This document shows positions 20,015-32,760 of a DNA stretch of 64,000 nt, one piece after another (the first letter of the stretch is position 1; every line of letters begins with the position of its first letter). The DNA is taken from contig JAPTYO010000026.1 of assembly GCA_036873135.1 (NCBI GenBank), positions 2,708,001 through 2,772,000 on the forward strand, given 5' to 3'. The notes under the pieces are model-generated. The model was given only the letters and a program-made list of their open reading frames with translations. It did not search any database and was not told where the DNA came from. The translations under genes and the position numbers were made by a program. This stretch comes from Clarkia xantiana subsp. parviflora (Eukaryota; Streptophyta; Magnoliopsida; Myrtales; Onagraceae).

Positions 20015-21390
20015 TGTAAACACCTAATTTTGGTACGCGTGACACATATATAACACGATTAAAAATGTTATGTGTATAACGCGTTTATAAAAGGAAGTAT
20101 CTAGATATGGAAGGTCACAGAGCTGCTAAAAATAGGCTTAGTTTAAATTAGGACAGTAGGACAGTATATATGCATTAAATATTTTGTAATATTCAGAAAA
20201 TATATAATATATATTTATGGTAGTATTCATAAATATATATGTATAATTTTCGGAATTATAGGTGTGTATATTGAGGCAAATATTGATTTCCTAATTTTTA
20301 GAGCCTAGTTTAGCTATATATAAGTCCCTAATCACATGTAAAAACGGACAGAAAACCAATACAACAATAAAGTATTATTATTTTCAAAATTCGTGCACAG
20401 CTTTTTTTCTTTGCTCCCGTTTTTTTTCTGCAGGTGTGCCACCATCACCGGAGCTATGCCCCGACGTCGCCGGCGCTGCACCGTCCCTGGCAGGTCCCGC
20501 CACCCATCGCCGGAGTTCGTCCCGGTCGCCCGCTGCCGTCCGGTCAACCACTATTATGCTGTCTGCTGCTGCTGCTGCTAGGAGAGATCTGCCATCCTCC
20601 GCCCTGGTGTCGCCGTGACCAGGCCCTTGCTCAACCTGTCCCTGTTCCCGTCGTGAAAGAACCCACTTCGCCGGACCACCATTCCCCGCCGTCGCCGCTG
20701 TCATGTGTCAGGAGTGGATGTCGTCGTCTGCTGCTAGGGGTTGCTGTTGCCGTCCTTCTCTGGTAGCAGCAGGTATTCACGTTTTTTTTTTCTTTTATAT
20801 TTATTTATTAATTATTTATTGATATTATTATTCTTTTATTTTTATGTTATTATTACTGTTGTTATTATTATTATAATTATTATACCATGTTAATTAGCTA
20901 GTTTAGATGTAGATCAATTAGATAGCATGTTATTGTATAGATGAATATGACATGTAATTTTTAAATTGTATTATGATTTTGAGCATGTTTAGTTTCGTTT
21001 AAGTTTTATCTCAATTAGAAGTTTTATATTTTTAATAGTTTTTCATGCTTAGATTTGTCGTTAATAATAGTTTCGCATAAAAAAATTACTTTATTTTTTT
21101 TTATAACGTTAGATTAGTTCGACATGACGCATAGTTAAATTTTAAAATTGGCAAATATGTTAATTAAGTACCGAAAGGGCGTAATTAGAAAATAATTTTT
21201 CTTAATTCGTAACAAAATCCCCGAACTGGAATTTCTGATCGTAGACCGATTTAATACTCAGGTTTTTAATTCGTTATTTACCTAGGTAATTTAGGATTAT
21301 AGTTTGCCTTATAATTAATTAGTGACGACTCTTTTAAAATTCATGTGTTTTCAAAACATTTAATCCCCTTAGTTAGATTTAGGGTTGACA
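20015..21390 (+). repeat. E5 5' LTR
   Basis: It runs from TGTAAACACC to GGGTTGACA, about 1,376 bp. The TATA box (TATATATAA) lies at 20315-20323. A GC-rich block at 20440-20760 and an AT-rich second half follow. The boundaries are inferred from the ends and the PBS because no second LTR is in the window. Confidence 0.6.
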
Positions 21391-21393
21391 ATT

Positions 21394-21412
21394 TGACCGC
21401 TCTGTTGGGGAC
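21394..21412 (+). promoter_or_regulatory. E5 primer-binding site, degenerate
   Basis: TGACCGCTCTGTTGGGGAC resembles the tRNA-Arg type PBS of Ogre elements with a few changes. It lies three bases after the LTR end. Confidence 0.5.
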
Positions 21413-22006
21413 AAGAATTTTTTAGAGGGTTCGGGCTTGTCATATTTGCTTATTTTCCATGTCTTATTAAAATATTTTTTCGTCATTATCTAACCATTTT
21501 TATAGGGGAAAATTTTGATTTTTTTTTACTAATCATTTTTTTTTGTCATGTCGTATAAATTCGCACATACCACGTTAGTGTAATGTCCAAAACGCCTCAA
21601 ACCCAAGGCAACTAGGAACCCAAAGATTTAGTAAGGGTACGATTGGAGCGGCTAGGCCGCCGGTTCGACTCCGAAAAACTCACTCGCTCGTGTAGGTCCT
21701 GAGATCCCTTTTAGGGGGAGGAAACTACTTTGTCGGGAACCTATGTGGAACTTACCTTATTGAACAAAGCCAAACACACTAAAGGGACCGTCTACGAACC
21801 ATCGTGTATGTGTTTTTCCTTTACGCTACTTTGACCCGTAGAATTCATCATGTATAGGACTTTGGTCGTCATGTAATCTTACTTCTTTGCAAAATGTAAC
21901 TGCAAAAAATTCTAATAGTGGAAATTTATATTTTAAGCATGCATCATATTTTTTTTTTTAAATCACTTCGTTCTTCTAAAACGCTTTACACTATATTTTA
22001 GAAAGG
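21413..22006 (+). other. E5 leader
   Basis: Non-coding, T-rich sequence lies between the PBS and ORF1. Nothing else is recognisable. Confidence 0.5.
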
Positions 22007-23340
22007 ATGGAAAAACTGCGGAAATGTCCACGCATTGTTACTCTCCCAGCTCCAAAGGCTGAACTCGACCGAATCTGGAAAGCCATGTCAAAAGCGGAGC
22101 AAAACTACGTCACTAAATTGATCGGAGAAGTCCCGCTCCTCACTGATTATAAAGTGGAGCGGCCTTTAATCGAGGCTTTGACCGATTTCTGGAATCCCGA
22201 GAAGGCAGTATTTATCATCAACAACATGGATCTCACTCCTACACTCGTTGAATACCGTCAATGATTATAAGGTGCGGAGGGTGCAAAATGGAACAGAGGA
22301 ATTGTCTTTCCAGAATTTGAAGCCCTAGAGAAAAGTACTCTTTCAAGACTTCTCCAAACAAAAAGATACAAACTAGGTGATGAACTGGTGAGCAACGCGG
22401 AGCATGGGATATCCATTGAACTCTTGATAAGCTGGATCGATCTTAGGATGAAAGATGAGCGAACAATCTGAGGAGCAACACGCGCCTATCTCTTACTAAT
22501 CTTTGGGACTCTCTTATTTCCTCGATCCCGAAGCCATGTAGATGTGGCATTAGCCAACGTTGTCCTTCAAGTGGCCGCAGGCAGAGGTTTCATGGTGGCG
22601 TTGCTTGCTGAAACAATCACGTCTCGAAACCTCATAAAGGCCAAAGGAAAAGGGATGTTAAGAGCAAGTCCAGCTTTATTGCGAATCTTGTTTTTAAGCC
22701 ATTTAACAGAGATAGGTGCGGGATTCATCAAGGTTAATTTCCTCACCGAAAAAGAAATCATATCGAGAATGAAAGGGTACACTCACCATGTGGCTAGAGG
22801 ATGGAATGCCCTCGATTGGAAGGAACATTTTCAAAGCTTTTACCTGAAAATATTTATGGGTGGCCTGATGGTATTCGCCAACACCTGCAATTTTGAGATG
22901 TGAAAAATTCAAAGGCGTTCTACTCATTAGCCACTTAGGTTCGATAGTCACTTATCCGGCCAAAGTTGTTCGACAATTGGGAGGTCTCCATGGAATACCG
23001 ACAGCGTAATAAGACGTCTCCCATTATCTGATTGGCACGATAAAAGGTTTTCCCAAGCTGTGCTTAAGGAGACAGCCCAACAATTACTCGAAGTTTGGAA
23101 CAACCGAAGCAAAAAATTGATACGGCTGCCAGGCGATCTCACTGAAGATGAGAAGATGTATCACGCCACAAAAGAATACATCCACCGATTTCATGCGATT
23201 CCCGGCGACCCAGTCATCGACCCTAAATAAATCATTGGACAGAAGCCTCAGATTCCGCACTCCTCCCATGAAGATATCTACGAGATTGTAGCGCTCGAGT
23301 AGAGATTCAAAGCGTGGTATGGGCCCAAGACCGAGCAAGG
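22007..23340 (+). pseudogene. E5 ORF1 (extra ORF upstream of gag), decayed
   Basis: Fragments in changing frames: LIEALTDFWNPEKAVFI..MDLTPTLVEY (22007-22264), then AYLLLIFGTLLFPRS.. (from about 22470), VALLAETITSRNLIKAKGKG and LLRILFLSHLTE (22544-22903). This order (F-W-D/N-P.., DLTPT.EEY, a hydrophobic FP segment, then a downstream conserved segment) resembles the plant domain in Ogre ORF1, often listed as DUF7745. Its role is unknown. Stops at 22262 and 22469 and frameshifts abolish it. Confidence 0.6.
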
Positions 23341-23773
23341 TAAAAAATGAAGATCAAGCAGTTACAAGGGGATTTATGTGAAGCAAGGACTATCGTCGTA
23401 CGCCAATAACGCCGTACGCCAAGAATCAACCTTGGAAAAGAGGGAGCAAGAAGTGTCCCAGTTAAAAGACACCCTCCGAAAGTCCAAACGAAGGGTGGAG
23501 AAATTATAATTATTTAAAAAAAAAAAACTTTTATGTTGCCTTCGTTAGAACCAGAGAGCAGGCGCTTGACGCACTCGATGAGATGCGTAGTTGTGTAAAG
23601 CGTCTTTGAACATAAAACAATGTAAAAAACATTTTCCACCAGTAATAAAAGAACGAAGTGAATGACACATTAGTTTAAAAAAATCATGCATGATACTTTG
23701 TGTTCCATATTTTGTATTATTATTTTTTTTACGCAGTTATGTAGTACTGACACGAACGCGATTGGCAACTAAT
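23341..23773 (+). other. E5 ORF1-gag spacer
   Basis: Decayed sequence with an A-rich tract near 23515. 23340-23620 may include the ORF1 C-terminus, but no frame is sustained. Confidence 0.35.
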
Positions 23774-25791
23774 ATGGAGAACGCTGAGAAAATCCAACAA
23801 CACAATGAACGGATGGCCCGAGATTGAGATAGTTAATGCCAAAATGCATCTGGATATGGCTACCATGTCATCCAACATGGAGCGCATCATGGCACTCCTT
23901 GTAGCTCAGTCAGCTCACCACGCTCCGAACCCGGCCTTGCTGACAGGAATCACAAGTCCAGGCTCCACGAAAAAACCTGTGGTGAATACAAGACCTACAA
24001 TGCCAGCTACCACAATGCTTCCCGACACCACGGTGGAACCTCCTCGTAACCAGCCCCATGCCTTGGTCATCCCTGATCCATCTTCACAAAATCCGTATGA
24101 CCTTCTGACGGTGATGTATGGACATGTCAACCAGGGGGTGCAACCGGCACAAATGCAGTCATATCATCACCTGTCATCGAATCCGAACAGGATCGCCGCC
24201 TGAAGAAAATGGCGGAAAAGATGAAAGCTTTGTCTCGACTTGAGCAGTATGGGGGCATTGGTTACTCTGACCTATGCATTTTCCCTGACATGTCGAGACC
24301 GGAGAAGTTCAAATTCCTCAACTTCGACAAGCTTGATGGCACCGGTAATCCCATTGTCCACCTACGTATATACCTTGCAAAGATGGCCCCATATCAACAG
24401 TACGAGATGTTCTTGATCCAGAAATTCCAGGAAAGCTTGAAAGGAGTGGCTATGGTTTGGTTCGTCAGCTTGAAAGCCGGTGATATTTCAACATGGGAGG
24501 AGATGGCCAACGCTTTCGTTCGCCAATACAAGTTTTATCTGGACACTGCTCCAATCCGCATGGATCTCCAGGGCATGGAAATGACTGTCGGACAATCCTT
24601 CAGGAGCTATATCTAGGCGTGGAGGGAAAAGGCCGCCGGAACTCTAAAGGGAGGATACTACTCTCATTTATTGGGACATGTTTCTTCAAATTTCACCGAC
24701 TTGGTGAAATCCAGAGAGATGATTGAGCAAGGGATCCGGATGGGGAAGATTGAAGATCCCGTCAAAAGCTACCAAGGAGATGTTTTGAAGAAAGGTGGTG
24801 TCAAAAAGCCACTCCCAAAGGACACAACTGTTAGCGCAGTCTATCCGATGCAGCTAGCAGCACCCATGGCTCAGCCAGTGACTCAATTTCCCGCGGCTCC
24901 ACAACCCTCCTTCATAGGTGGACAAGGAAATCGAGCTAATTACAAGCAAATAGAAACAAGGGCTTTCACGCCTTTACCCGTGTCAATGGCTGGGGTGTAT
25001 TATAAGATGGTGGAACAAAACCTTATCGGCCCTGAGTTCATGAGGCCAAATTCGAGAGTACCCAATGACGATCCAAACTCGAGGTGTGAGTTCCATTTGC
25101 GAGTAGGGTGACACTACATAGAGAAATTCACCCGCCTGAGGCACAAGATTCAAGACCTCATTGACAACAAGCTCCTTATTGTCAACCCGATCCCTCCTCT
25201 AAATGTCAAGACGAACCCTTTACCGCAACACAATGCAAGTTCATCATCGTCCATCAACATGATTTGTATTGAAGAGGAGTCATCAGAAGATGTTGCTATT
25301 GCGGTAATCACACCGTTCGTGCTTGATTATGTGCCTGAACAGTCAGCCAGGTTGCCGTTAGTAATGCAGGGGCCAGCCTCTTTCCAATATGAAAGCGACA
25401 AGAAAGTCCCTTGGATCCACGAAGCTCGGATAGTCGGGGCACCAAAACCAGATGATCATGTTATGATCATGACACGTTCGGGTCGTTTGTGCGTGGAGGA
25501 TGTTTCTAAGGACAAGGTGTAGAAGTAGCACCGAAGAAGAAGGTGACTGACGAAGAAATTGTGGACTTTGTAAAGTTCATGAAGGAAGGAGATGACATAG
25601 TGATTGATCAGCTCCACAAGACTCCGGCTCAAATTTCTTTTCTTTCTCTCCTCTTAAGCTCAGAAAGTCACCTTGAAGCTCTCATGAATGTGTTCAAGGA
25701 AGCGTTAGTGCCAAAGGAGACCACTGCTGAACAGATGGGCAGTGTTATTGGCTCTATATTCTCGAACCAAATTTATTTCGGGGATTATTGA
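23774..25791 (+). pseudogene. E5 gag and start of protease, decayed
   Basis: The likely start is ATG 23774. Gag of the Ogre type is recognisable: PEKFKFLNFDKLDGTGNP.., HLRIYLAKMAPY, FQESLKGVAMVWF, WEEMANAFVRQYKF and SNFTDLVKSREMIEQGI.GKIEDP. The nucleocapsid region reads CEFHLRVG, then TGA at 25109-25111, then HYIEKFTRLRHKIQDLID, so the knuckle is broken by a stop and has F for its last Cys. Next comes the region before protease (DQLHKTPAQISFLSLLLSSE, EALMNVF). Frameshifts lie near 23825, 24200 and 25518, and a TAG at 24614-24616. Confidence 0.75.
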
Positions 25792-25869
25792 GACTTGACT
25801 CGTGAGGGTCGTCGGGTCCTTGTAGTGTGGCGTAGTATCCTTGTCGGGTTATCAGAGTCCATGGGTAAC

Positions 25870-26035
25870 AGACTGTCAGAGTGGAGGAATTTCGGAGTGC
25901 TGGACTGTCAGAGTGTCCGAATGTCGGAGTGTCGGACTGTCTGAGTGCCGGACTGTCTGAGTGTCGGAGTGTCGGACTGTCGTAGTGTCGGACTGTCGTA
26001 GTGTCGGACTGTCAGAGTGTCAGACTTTCTGAGGT
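25870..26035. repeat. 16-17 bp minisatellite in the E3 leader
   Basis: Repeats of 'gtgtcggactgtcgta' and close variants, about ten units. A shorter and more diverged version lies at 42545-42620. Confidence 0.8.
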
Positions 26036-26156
26036 TTGCAATCCTTTAAAATGGCTAAGTGTTTGAGTGTCCATGTACGCAATGATCTATTTGGGCTATC
26101 GGGACTCGCGAGTGTTGAACGCGCGCGTTTCTCTTAACACCTGCACAAGGGGCGAT

Positions 26157-26162
26157 ATCGAG
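26157..26162. repeat. Target duplication of copia-1, left (ATCGAG)
   Basis: ATCGAG also follows the right LTR at 34299-34304. Six bases match where five are usual. Confidence 0.75.
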
Positions 26163-26764
26163 TGTTAGATTACGGGGAGTAATCACTACAGATACTTAAA
26201 ACATGGTACATGCTAGTAATAGGAATTACGCAACAGTTGGTTTGCACATACCTTTAAGATGATCCGTAGACCCAAGATCTTCTAAGGTGGGAGTTCACGA
26301 TCCTCCGGTCGGGACCCGTAGAGGTTCTTATTAGAGAAGCCATACGTGGTACAAGCTCCATAGCAGAGGCTCTGATCGATTCTTGGCATTGGGACAGATC
26401 TCTGGAGTGTTTTCTTGGAAAGCAAATTGGCACACCCTTGGTGAAGGTAGGTTCGGCCGAAACCTAGGTGTGGGTTGGAGGGTTTTTCTCTCTAAAACAC
26501 TCTAATGAGGAATTAGTGATTAACCCTAAAAATTCCCTAACACCGTGTATTTATAGGAGGAACAAAGTGAACAAAAGTCCACTTTGCGCACTCCTAATAT
26601 CTGGTCGGCCACTATGCATTGGGAGGCCCAATTTTGGGCTTCTATTGTCAATTGGGATTTGGGTCTGGCCCAATTACCTTAATGTCACATATACCTAATT
26701 TTCCTTAGGTAAACTATACATATTATGGGCTACCAATTACGGTGCCCATCACCATATGCTTACA
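26163..26764 (-). repeat. copia-1 3' LTR (left)
   Basis: It pairs with 33698-34298. TATA (minus, TATAAATA) lies in 'tatttataggagg' near 26550. It abuts the polypurine tract GTGGGAGC (minus) at 26765. Confidence 0.9.
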
Positions 26765-27876
26765 GCTCCCACTCGCCGGAATGGGAGGTTGCCTGTTAAT
26801 GTATTGTCGTCCAAATCTGCATCAACATTTCACTCCTTCGATCTTCTCCTTACTTCCGAATAGTTCATACGAGGTTTGCCGTTCGACCAGTGGATACGAC
26901 GGGCATCGTGCTACTCATCTGTTAGGAGTATTGTAGCGCCCATTCTCCAATCAACCTTTTATAAACAATATTTATATTGTACCTCGCTGTATCCTAGGTC
27001 AACTGTTAATTCTCCTTTTGCCTAGTTTCCACATAGGAACACTTATCCAAGGCATCCGTACAAGTATTCACAATCTTCAACTAATATCCGGTTGGTGGCA
27101 CCTAGCGAATACAAGATTCGGTGAATTATAGGTGAACTTGACCATCCCCATTGCTCATATCCTTAGTCAAACCCAACCGGTTTCGAAAGACGTGGTCAAT
27201 GGGCCTTTTTGTTCAGCACTACGCTCATACGCCGGGAAGCGAGCATCGAGCCTGACCTTAGATATGAGTTCTGAGTTCGTGAGGATACTTTAGGTTCCTC
27301 TTCATAAGGCTTTTGGGAATCACACGCTCGAGGTGAAGAAGTTTGCGCCAGCCAGAATCACGAGGATTCCTTCCTAGCACAACCGAGTCGTGACCCCGTG
27401 GTCGAACGTGGCACGCGAAGTATGAAGCACGCGTTGATAGCATACCTGAACCTTGTGGGTTGACAGGAAAGGGATATGTTAATCATGCTATCATAGATTA
27501 TCTTCTGGCCTAGAATGTGGCATGATGATGAACGAAGTTCATCATGGCGATATGCAAAACGAAGATCACGTCAAGTTACTTCGAAACTAGATAATTATTT
27601 TGCTTTATCAGGTTTATCCCCCTGACTCTTAACCAGTCTTGCTTGGTAGAGACGTTCCTCCACTGCAAGACTACCGTACCAGTGTGACTAGGTAAGGCTC
27701 ACATTCGACATATTTTGGCAGAGGATTGCGTCCTTCTACGACTTAGTTTATAGACCGTAAATCTGATGTAATCAAAACATTATGATGTTCGATTTATCAT
27801 AAACTCAGTTGCAATTCTTTCGCTTACAAAATGTACATTTCTAATATCAAAATGTTATCACAGATACATGTTATTT
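26765..27876 (-). other. copia-1 3' non-coding region
   Basis: It corresponds to 17941-19077 of copia-2 in inverted orientation. No sense-strand coding region is seen. Confidence 0.7.
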
Positions 27877-28950
27877 CTAAACCATACGCAATCCAAGCAG
27901 TTTTACGTGCTTTTCGAATATCTCCCTGCGTAGTGGTTTAGTTAATGGGTCCGCAATCATATTATCAGTGGGCAAGTATTCCATAGTGATTATATTGTCT
28001 TCTACCATAGATTTAGCATAGAAATATTTCACATCAATGTGTTTGGTCCTACTATGGTACTTCGGATTCTTAACTGCCGCAACGGCTGCTTGATTGTTAG
28101 AGAAGACCTTCATAGGTTTATTCTCAACACCACCACCAAGCAGTGTAGTTAGAAGCCTTTTGAGCCAGACTGCTTCTTGTGCATTCTTAGAGAGAGCTAC
28201 GAATTCTGATTCCATCGTGGGCAACGCGACACGGGCTTGCTTCTTGCTCGTCCATGAAATGACGACATTAGCAAGGAGGAACACTCCCCCCCCCCCCCCC
28301 CCCGTGGTGGACTTACGATCATCCGGATCGCCACCATGGTCGGCGTCACTGTAACCGGTTAATTCTAATTTCTCGCCCTCGTAGCACAGCGCGTAGTTGG
28401 CAGTACCTTTCAGATAACGAATTATTCGTTTTACAGCCTTTAAATGTTGGCATCTAGGATCTGATTGGAAACGTGCTACTAGGCCCACGACGTAACAGAT
28501 ATCCGACGGGTGCATTGCATGGCATACATCAAACTACCAACCATGCTCAAATACTCCGCACCCTTCATCTGTTCACGCCCTGCCCGGTTCTTGGGGCCGT
28601 CACATTTTGACAGTGCGCTCCCAAACACCACCGGCGTATCCATAAACACCAAACACCACCGGTTTGGCATCCTGTAATCTGAATATTTTCAACATTTTGT
28701 TCATATAAGTTTCTTGAGATCGACACAATTTCCGGGTAGCCCGATCTCTTGCAATTTTAATGCCTAAGATGTACGTGGCCTCTCCCATGTATTTCATCTC
28801 AAGTACAGATGTCAACCAGGACATTGATTTGTTCATAAAACTCACGTCGTTTGCGGCAATGAGTATGTTGTCCACGTATAAGGTTAAGATGACATACTTA
28901 GACCCGGAGGTCTTATAATACACGCACGGAGCCTTCTTTCAGGACTCACC
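27877..28950 (-). pseudogene. copia-1 RT end and RNase H
   Basis: RT begins in VYYKTSGSKYVILTLYVDN: the catalytic YVDD reads YVDN. It continues MKYMGEATYILGIKI and RLQDAKPV, then shifts frame near 28620-28660. RNase H reads YSDADHGGDPDDRKSTTG, a glycine run from a C18 tract, then VALPTMESEFVALS, NNQAAVAAVKNPKYHSRTKHID and MIADPLTKPL. The C18 tract is a multiple of three away from the normal frame, so the domain remains open. Upstream of 28950 the pol homology stops. Confidence 0.85.
28286..28303. repeat. C18 homopolymer inside copia-1 RNase H
   Basis: Eighteen consecutive C add a Gly run to the RNase H between KSTTG and VFLL. The copia-2 copy has no such tract. Confidence 0.9.
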
Positions 28951-31560
28951 GTATACTTATGCTCCTGTGGTTAGTAGGTAAATCAACTACATACTCTAAT
29001 GGATTTCATTTAGGAGATCTCTCTCATTTATTATTTTCCTCCATTTCTACACTCGAGGTCTTTCCAACGCAGGCCAACAGTTGTTAGAGTGAGGTCATCA
29101 CCCTTCTAGATGGGATACTTCTTTGGGGAAGTTCGATGCCTTTGACTTTCGTCTAGGCTTGTTTATCCCTTCTTTGAGTCTTAACGTCTCTCCCACTCGG
29201 AATAATGCCTCTTATCAGAGCATTTCTTCCAATTGGGATCAATTCTCCCACTCAAAATAACGCTTCTTATTGGAGCATCACTTCTATTGGGTACAAGAGC
29301 AGTGCTTGAACCATAACCAACAATTTTCCTTGGACGACTTCTCATTCTCAGAGTTTTACTTCCAAGATGAATTCCTTGATCACTAGGATATGGAACCAAG
29401 TTTTTCGAATCACTCCCACTGGGAACAATGGGTAGTATAGGTAGTTGTGGCAATCCAGGTTCAGCACTACGATAATCAGGTTCAACTTGATTCGTCCAAT
29501 TAGAAAAAGTGATTACATGTGGTAGGTGTTTATTCCTCCAATGGATTTATTATGAAAATGTTCCCATTATCATTTACCATGTCATTCACTTGAGTGCGGG
29601 TTCAAATCTCTCCCACTCGAATTAAGCGAGACCTGCTATCTGTAATATCTTGCTCCTGATTTGATCAAGACTCATTATTCTGAACTGTCAATGCATCAGA
29701 AAATCGTCCTCAAGTATGTAATGTCGCATGTTCGACCACGGTACCATGTATTTAAGTTGTAAACATGTACTTTCAAAGAGTAGTTAACATACTCTTGTCC
29801 TAAATACGTGTTTAATGCGCAAATTAATGTCCCATGGTGATATGATTTAATTCATTATCACTCTTCAGCGTTTTTATGGTGGCGTGTCGTACCGATTTCA
29901 GTGGAACACAGTTTTACATGAACTTGAATCTCTTTTCATCATCCCTTAGGGAACAGCTAATTAAGTGACTCGAACATTATGTATATAAACTATGCGTCAG
30001 AAGTGTGCGATTTGATTTAAATGCCTAGCCTGACTTTTCGTTCAAGGCGTACGGAAAGAAAATTGTTTAGCCGACTTCATCCTTCTTTGTTTGCAAACTT
30101 ATCGCGGAGATTTTATCCCATCTCCGAACTGAGCATTTCAGGTTTTCACCTTATGCGTCAGTTGATACTATTAAAAGGTCGTGGTAGCTTCCGAAGCCTA
30201 CTTCTTACCGATGTATATGGTATCAATAAGTTGTTTCCAAGGGAATGCAAACGAAAATTAAACACAACATCATTCAGACACTTCATCATTAAATTCGTAT
30301 TTTGAAATGATGTGTTCCGTCTATCGAGGTCCACTTGCGCGTAGCGCTTTTCACCGAAGTTTTAACCCTTGGTTAAATCGTTTCATTTCTGAATTTAATT
30401 TAATTTAATCCAATGGTTCGCACATGATCATCATTACAGATTATTTCATTCAATGGAGTACTAACAAATAAGAAATAATAATCTTTCGATCTAGCTACGT
30501 AATTGATGTGTATGTTCAGTTCAGTTTCCCGACTGAGATAACGGAGTACGTGAATCGTTTCGTTTTATTCGACCACTTTTACCTGGCCGAAATTTCGTTT
30601 CGGATCAATCCCTTTTAACCGGGTCGATTAATTTTGACAAGTAGATCACATTTCGAATCGAACGGAAACTACTTTATTCAATAAATACGAATCTCGAAAT
30701 AATAAAAAAATTTGGTAACTCAAACGAACGATAAATGACAATGGTAGGGTTCTTGATCTGAAGTTCGCGTATTTGATCCATGATTGTCACATAGATAGTC
30801 GAGAACTTTAAGCCGTGTTGAACATCACATCTGAGTAAATTCACGAGTGAATCACGTCAAATGATCTGTGTCTGTATAAAACATTTTATCGCTTCATACA
30901 CATGACCTAGGAGGCGTACTTGAGACGCATTTAATCAACATGGTTTAACCCACCAGATTATCGTATAAGACCTTTATGGTCCAGTTCTCTCTATGATATG
31001 CGGATCATGGTTGACTTCTTTCGAACCCAGTATGGCGAGCAAAGAAGGTTTCCCTTTTAGTGTTGTGGTTAATGTTCTTGATTAGGCTCAAAGTCATTTA
31101 GTCCTGTAAATATCAGACAACCATATACATCTTTCCATGTTGACCTTTCATTCTGAAGTTCCGATGCGGGTTTTACGCCAACATCCATGAAAAGAGAAAG
31201 ACCATCACGTTTAACCGAAACGTTTAGCTTTTGCATTCATGCTTCCACCGTGGCGATGCAAAAGGATACTAAGCTGCAACATTGCCTGGTTGCAATTGAA
31301 GTCTTCTTCAACCCCCTTTTTACCAAGTTGAATGTATCACCACATATGCGTTGAGATCATCAAAGAAACTACTCCCATTCTTGGCGAAACAAATTATTAC
31401 ATTCGTTTCGCATTTTCAAAATCATACAGACTACCATATTCATCTGTAGTTTTCCTCTCCACTTTTCGGAATCGTAGAGAGTTCAACAGGTACTCCTTTT
31501 ATTCATCATGATTCATACCATCAAGATTGCGTGGAATATCGAATAGCACTAATTCAACTT
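28951..31560 (-). other. copia-1 middle, unrecognised or decayed
   Basis: No gag, protease or integrase motif could be read. 30340-30490 matches the window end (63830-64000) in inverted orientation, so the segment belongs to the family. A 90-codon minus frame at 29453-29181 with a PQLPILPIVPSGSDS start may derive from the integrase-RT linker. Stops are frequent. Confidence 0.5.
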
Positions 31561-32552
31561 ATTCATACTAACACATCGATGATTATGCAAAAATCAGGGA
31601 GACAATAACATTTTGAGAAAGAATTGCATAGATCAAATATCTATTAAGATGGAATTCGACAAATAATGATTCCTCAGTCATATAAACCAACCGACCACCA
31701 ATAAACCAACGGAAGACGGCTGTGAAAGTGTTCGCACTACCGTCGTTTTCAATCCAATAGATCAGTCTTTTAAAACGGTTTTAATCGCAAATTACCGGAA
31801 CAGGAATTTTAAAACAAGCATACCCGATCTTGGCTTTTCCAAGGCCCTTTTTATTTTGGAAAAATATTCCGATGAATTCACTCATGCATATATAATTCTA
31901 CTATCCTTGCAAATTATCATATGCTAGTAACATTCATCATACAAACCACATTCATGCTTACGCGTCATGCGTCTAATGTTCCGAGGAACTCATGCTTGCA
32001 TACATAATTCTACTTCCATCTAAATTATCAAATGCAATTACATCCTCAACATTCTAGCATGCGTGTCAAACATGAAAATTCCACAATAATCATACATATT
32101 TGGCGAATGGTTTTCGATTCTAAAATAATTTTAAACATTAGGGGTTGATTTGAAATTCATGCTTATATTCAGTTACACAACATTCTAGACATGAATCCTA
32201 GGCATTTCCAACCATCACAGCATGTCTATCTTAGTGCGCATTCCATATATTTAACCAGGGCTCAGCCTACAACATGCAATATCCAGCTAACTTGACTAAC
32301 TCAAGACAACATTTCTAATCATGCATAAATATATATTGAATAATAAACAATTGCAATTCAGCCCTCTAATTAATCCAGTCCCAAAAACATGTATCTCTGA
32401 GATCCATCCCAATAATCAAAACAATGCATAAAAGTTAGCAACCCTATGAGCACTGTGTATCCATTTAGAGGTTCATAAATATTTGGATTTTAAAACTTGA
32501 CCACCCTATTTTATTTAATTGACTTGAATTCGGTTTTGAAAATCATTTCAGT

Positions 32553-32760
32553 TCGCTTTGGTCCGGTTCGGTTTAGAAAATCCGGTTCGGCACGGTTCGG
32601 TAAATCCGGGTTCGGTTCGGTCCGGAAAATCCGGTTTGGTCCGGCAAATCCAGTTCGGTTCGGTTTTAAATTTTAAATCTGGTTCGGTCCGAACTGGTCT
32701 AATAAAGAGGGTTTGGTTCGGATCAACACACAAAACCGCTTCGGTTAGATCCACTTAATT
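32553..32760. repeat. Degenerate GGTTCGG/GTCCGG repeat in the copia leader
   Basis: Irregular repetition of 'ccggttcggt' gives open frames on both strands with monotonous RTEPN or FGSVR composition. The homologous block in copia-3 is 61545-61742. Confidence 0.8.

Larger units (their letters stand above)
20015..25795 (+). mobile_element. E5: Ogre-type Tat element, 5' part only
   Basis: A long 5' LTR, a PBS-like site, an extra ORF1 upstream of gag, then gag and the first part of protease appear in this order, as in Ogre-type elements. The element stops near 25795 where E3 leader sequence begins. No RT or 3' LTR is present. Confidence 0.78.
25796..26162 (-). mobile_element. E3-family leader fragment left of the left LTR
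   Basis: It is homologous to 42488-42900, the leader next to the PBS-like site of the right LTR. It ends ..GCGATATCGAG where copia-1 is inserted. The leader and left LTR are continuous if copia-1 is removed. Confidence 0.65.

Noticed and set aside
20384..20766. GC-rich open frames on both strands in the E5 LTR
   Set aside because: The GC-rich segment lacks stops by composition. There is no domain, and it lies downstream of the TATA box within an LTR.
32548..32758. RTEPN/FGSVR repeat proteins on both strands, also 61538-61756
   Set aside because: They are products of the degenerate GGTTC repeat in a copia leader. The frames are not maintained between the two copies.
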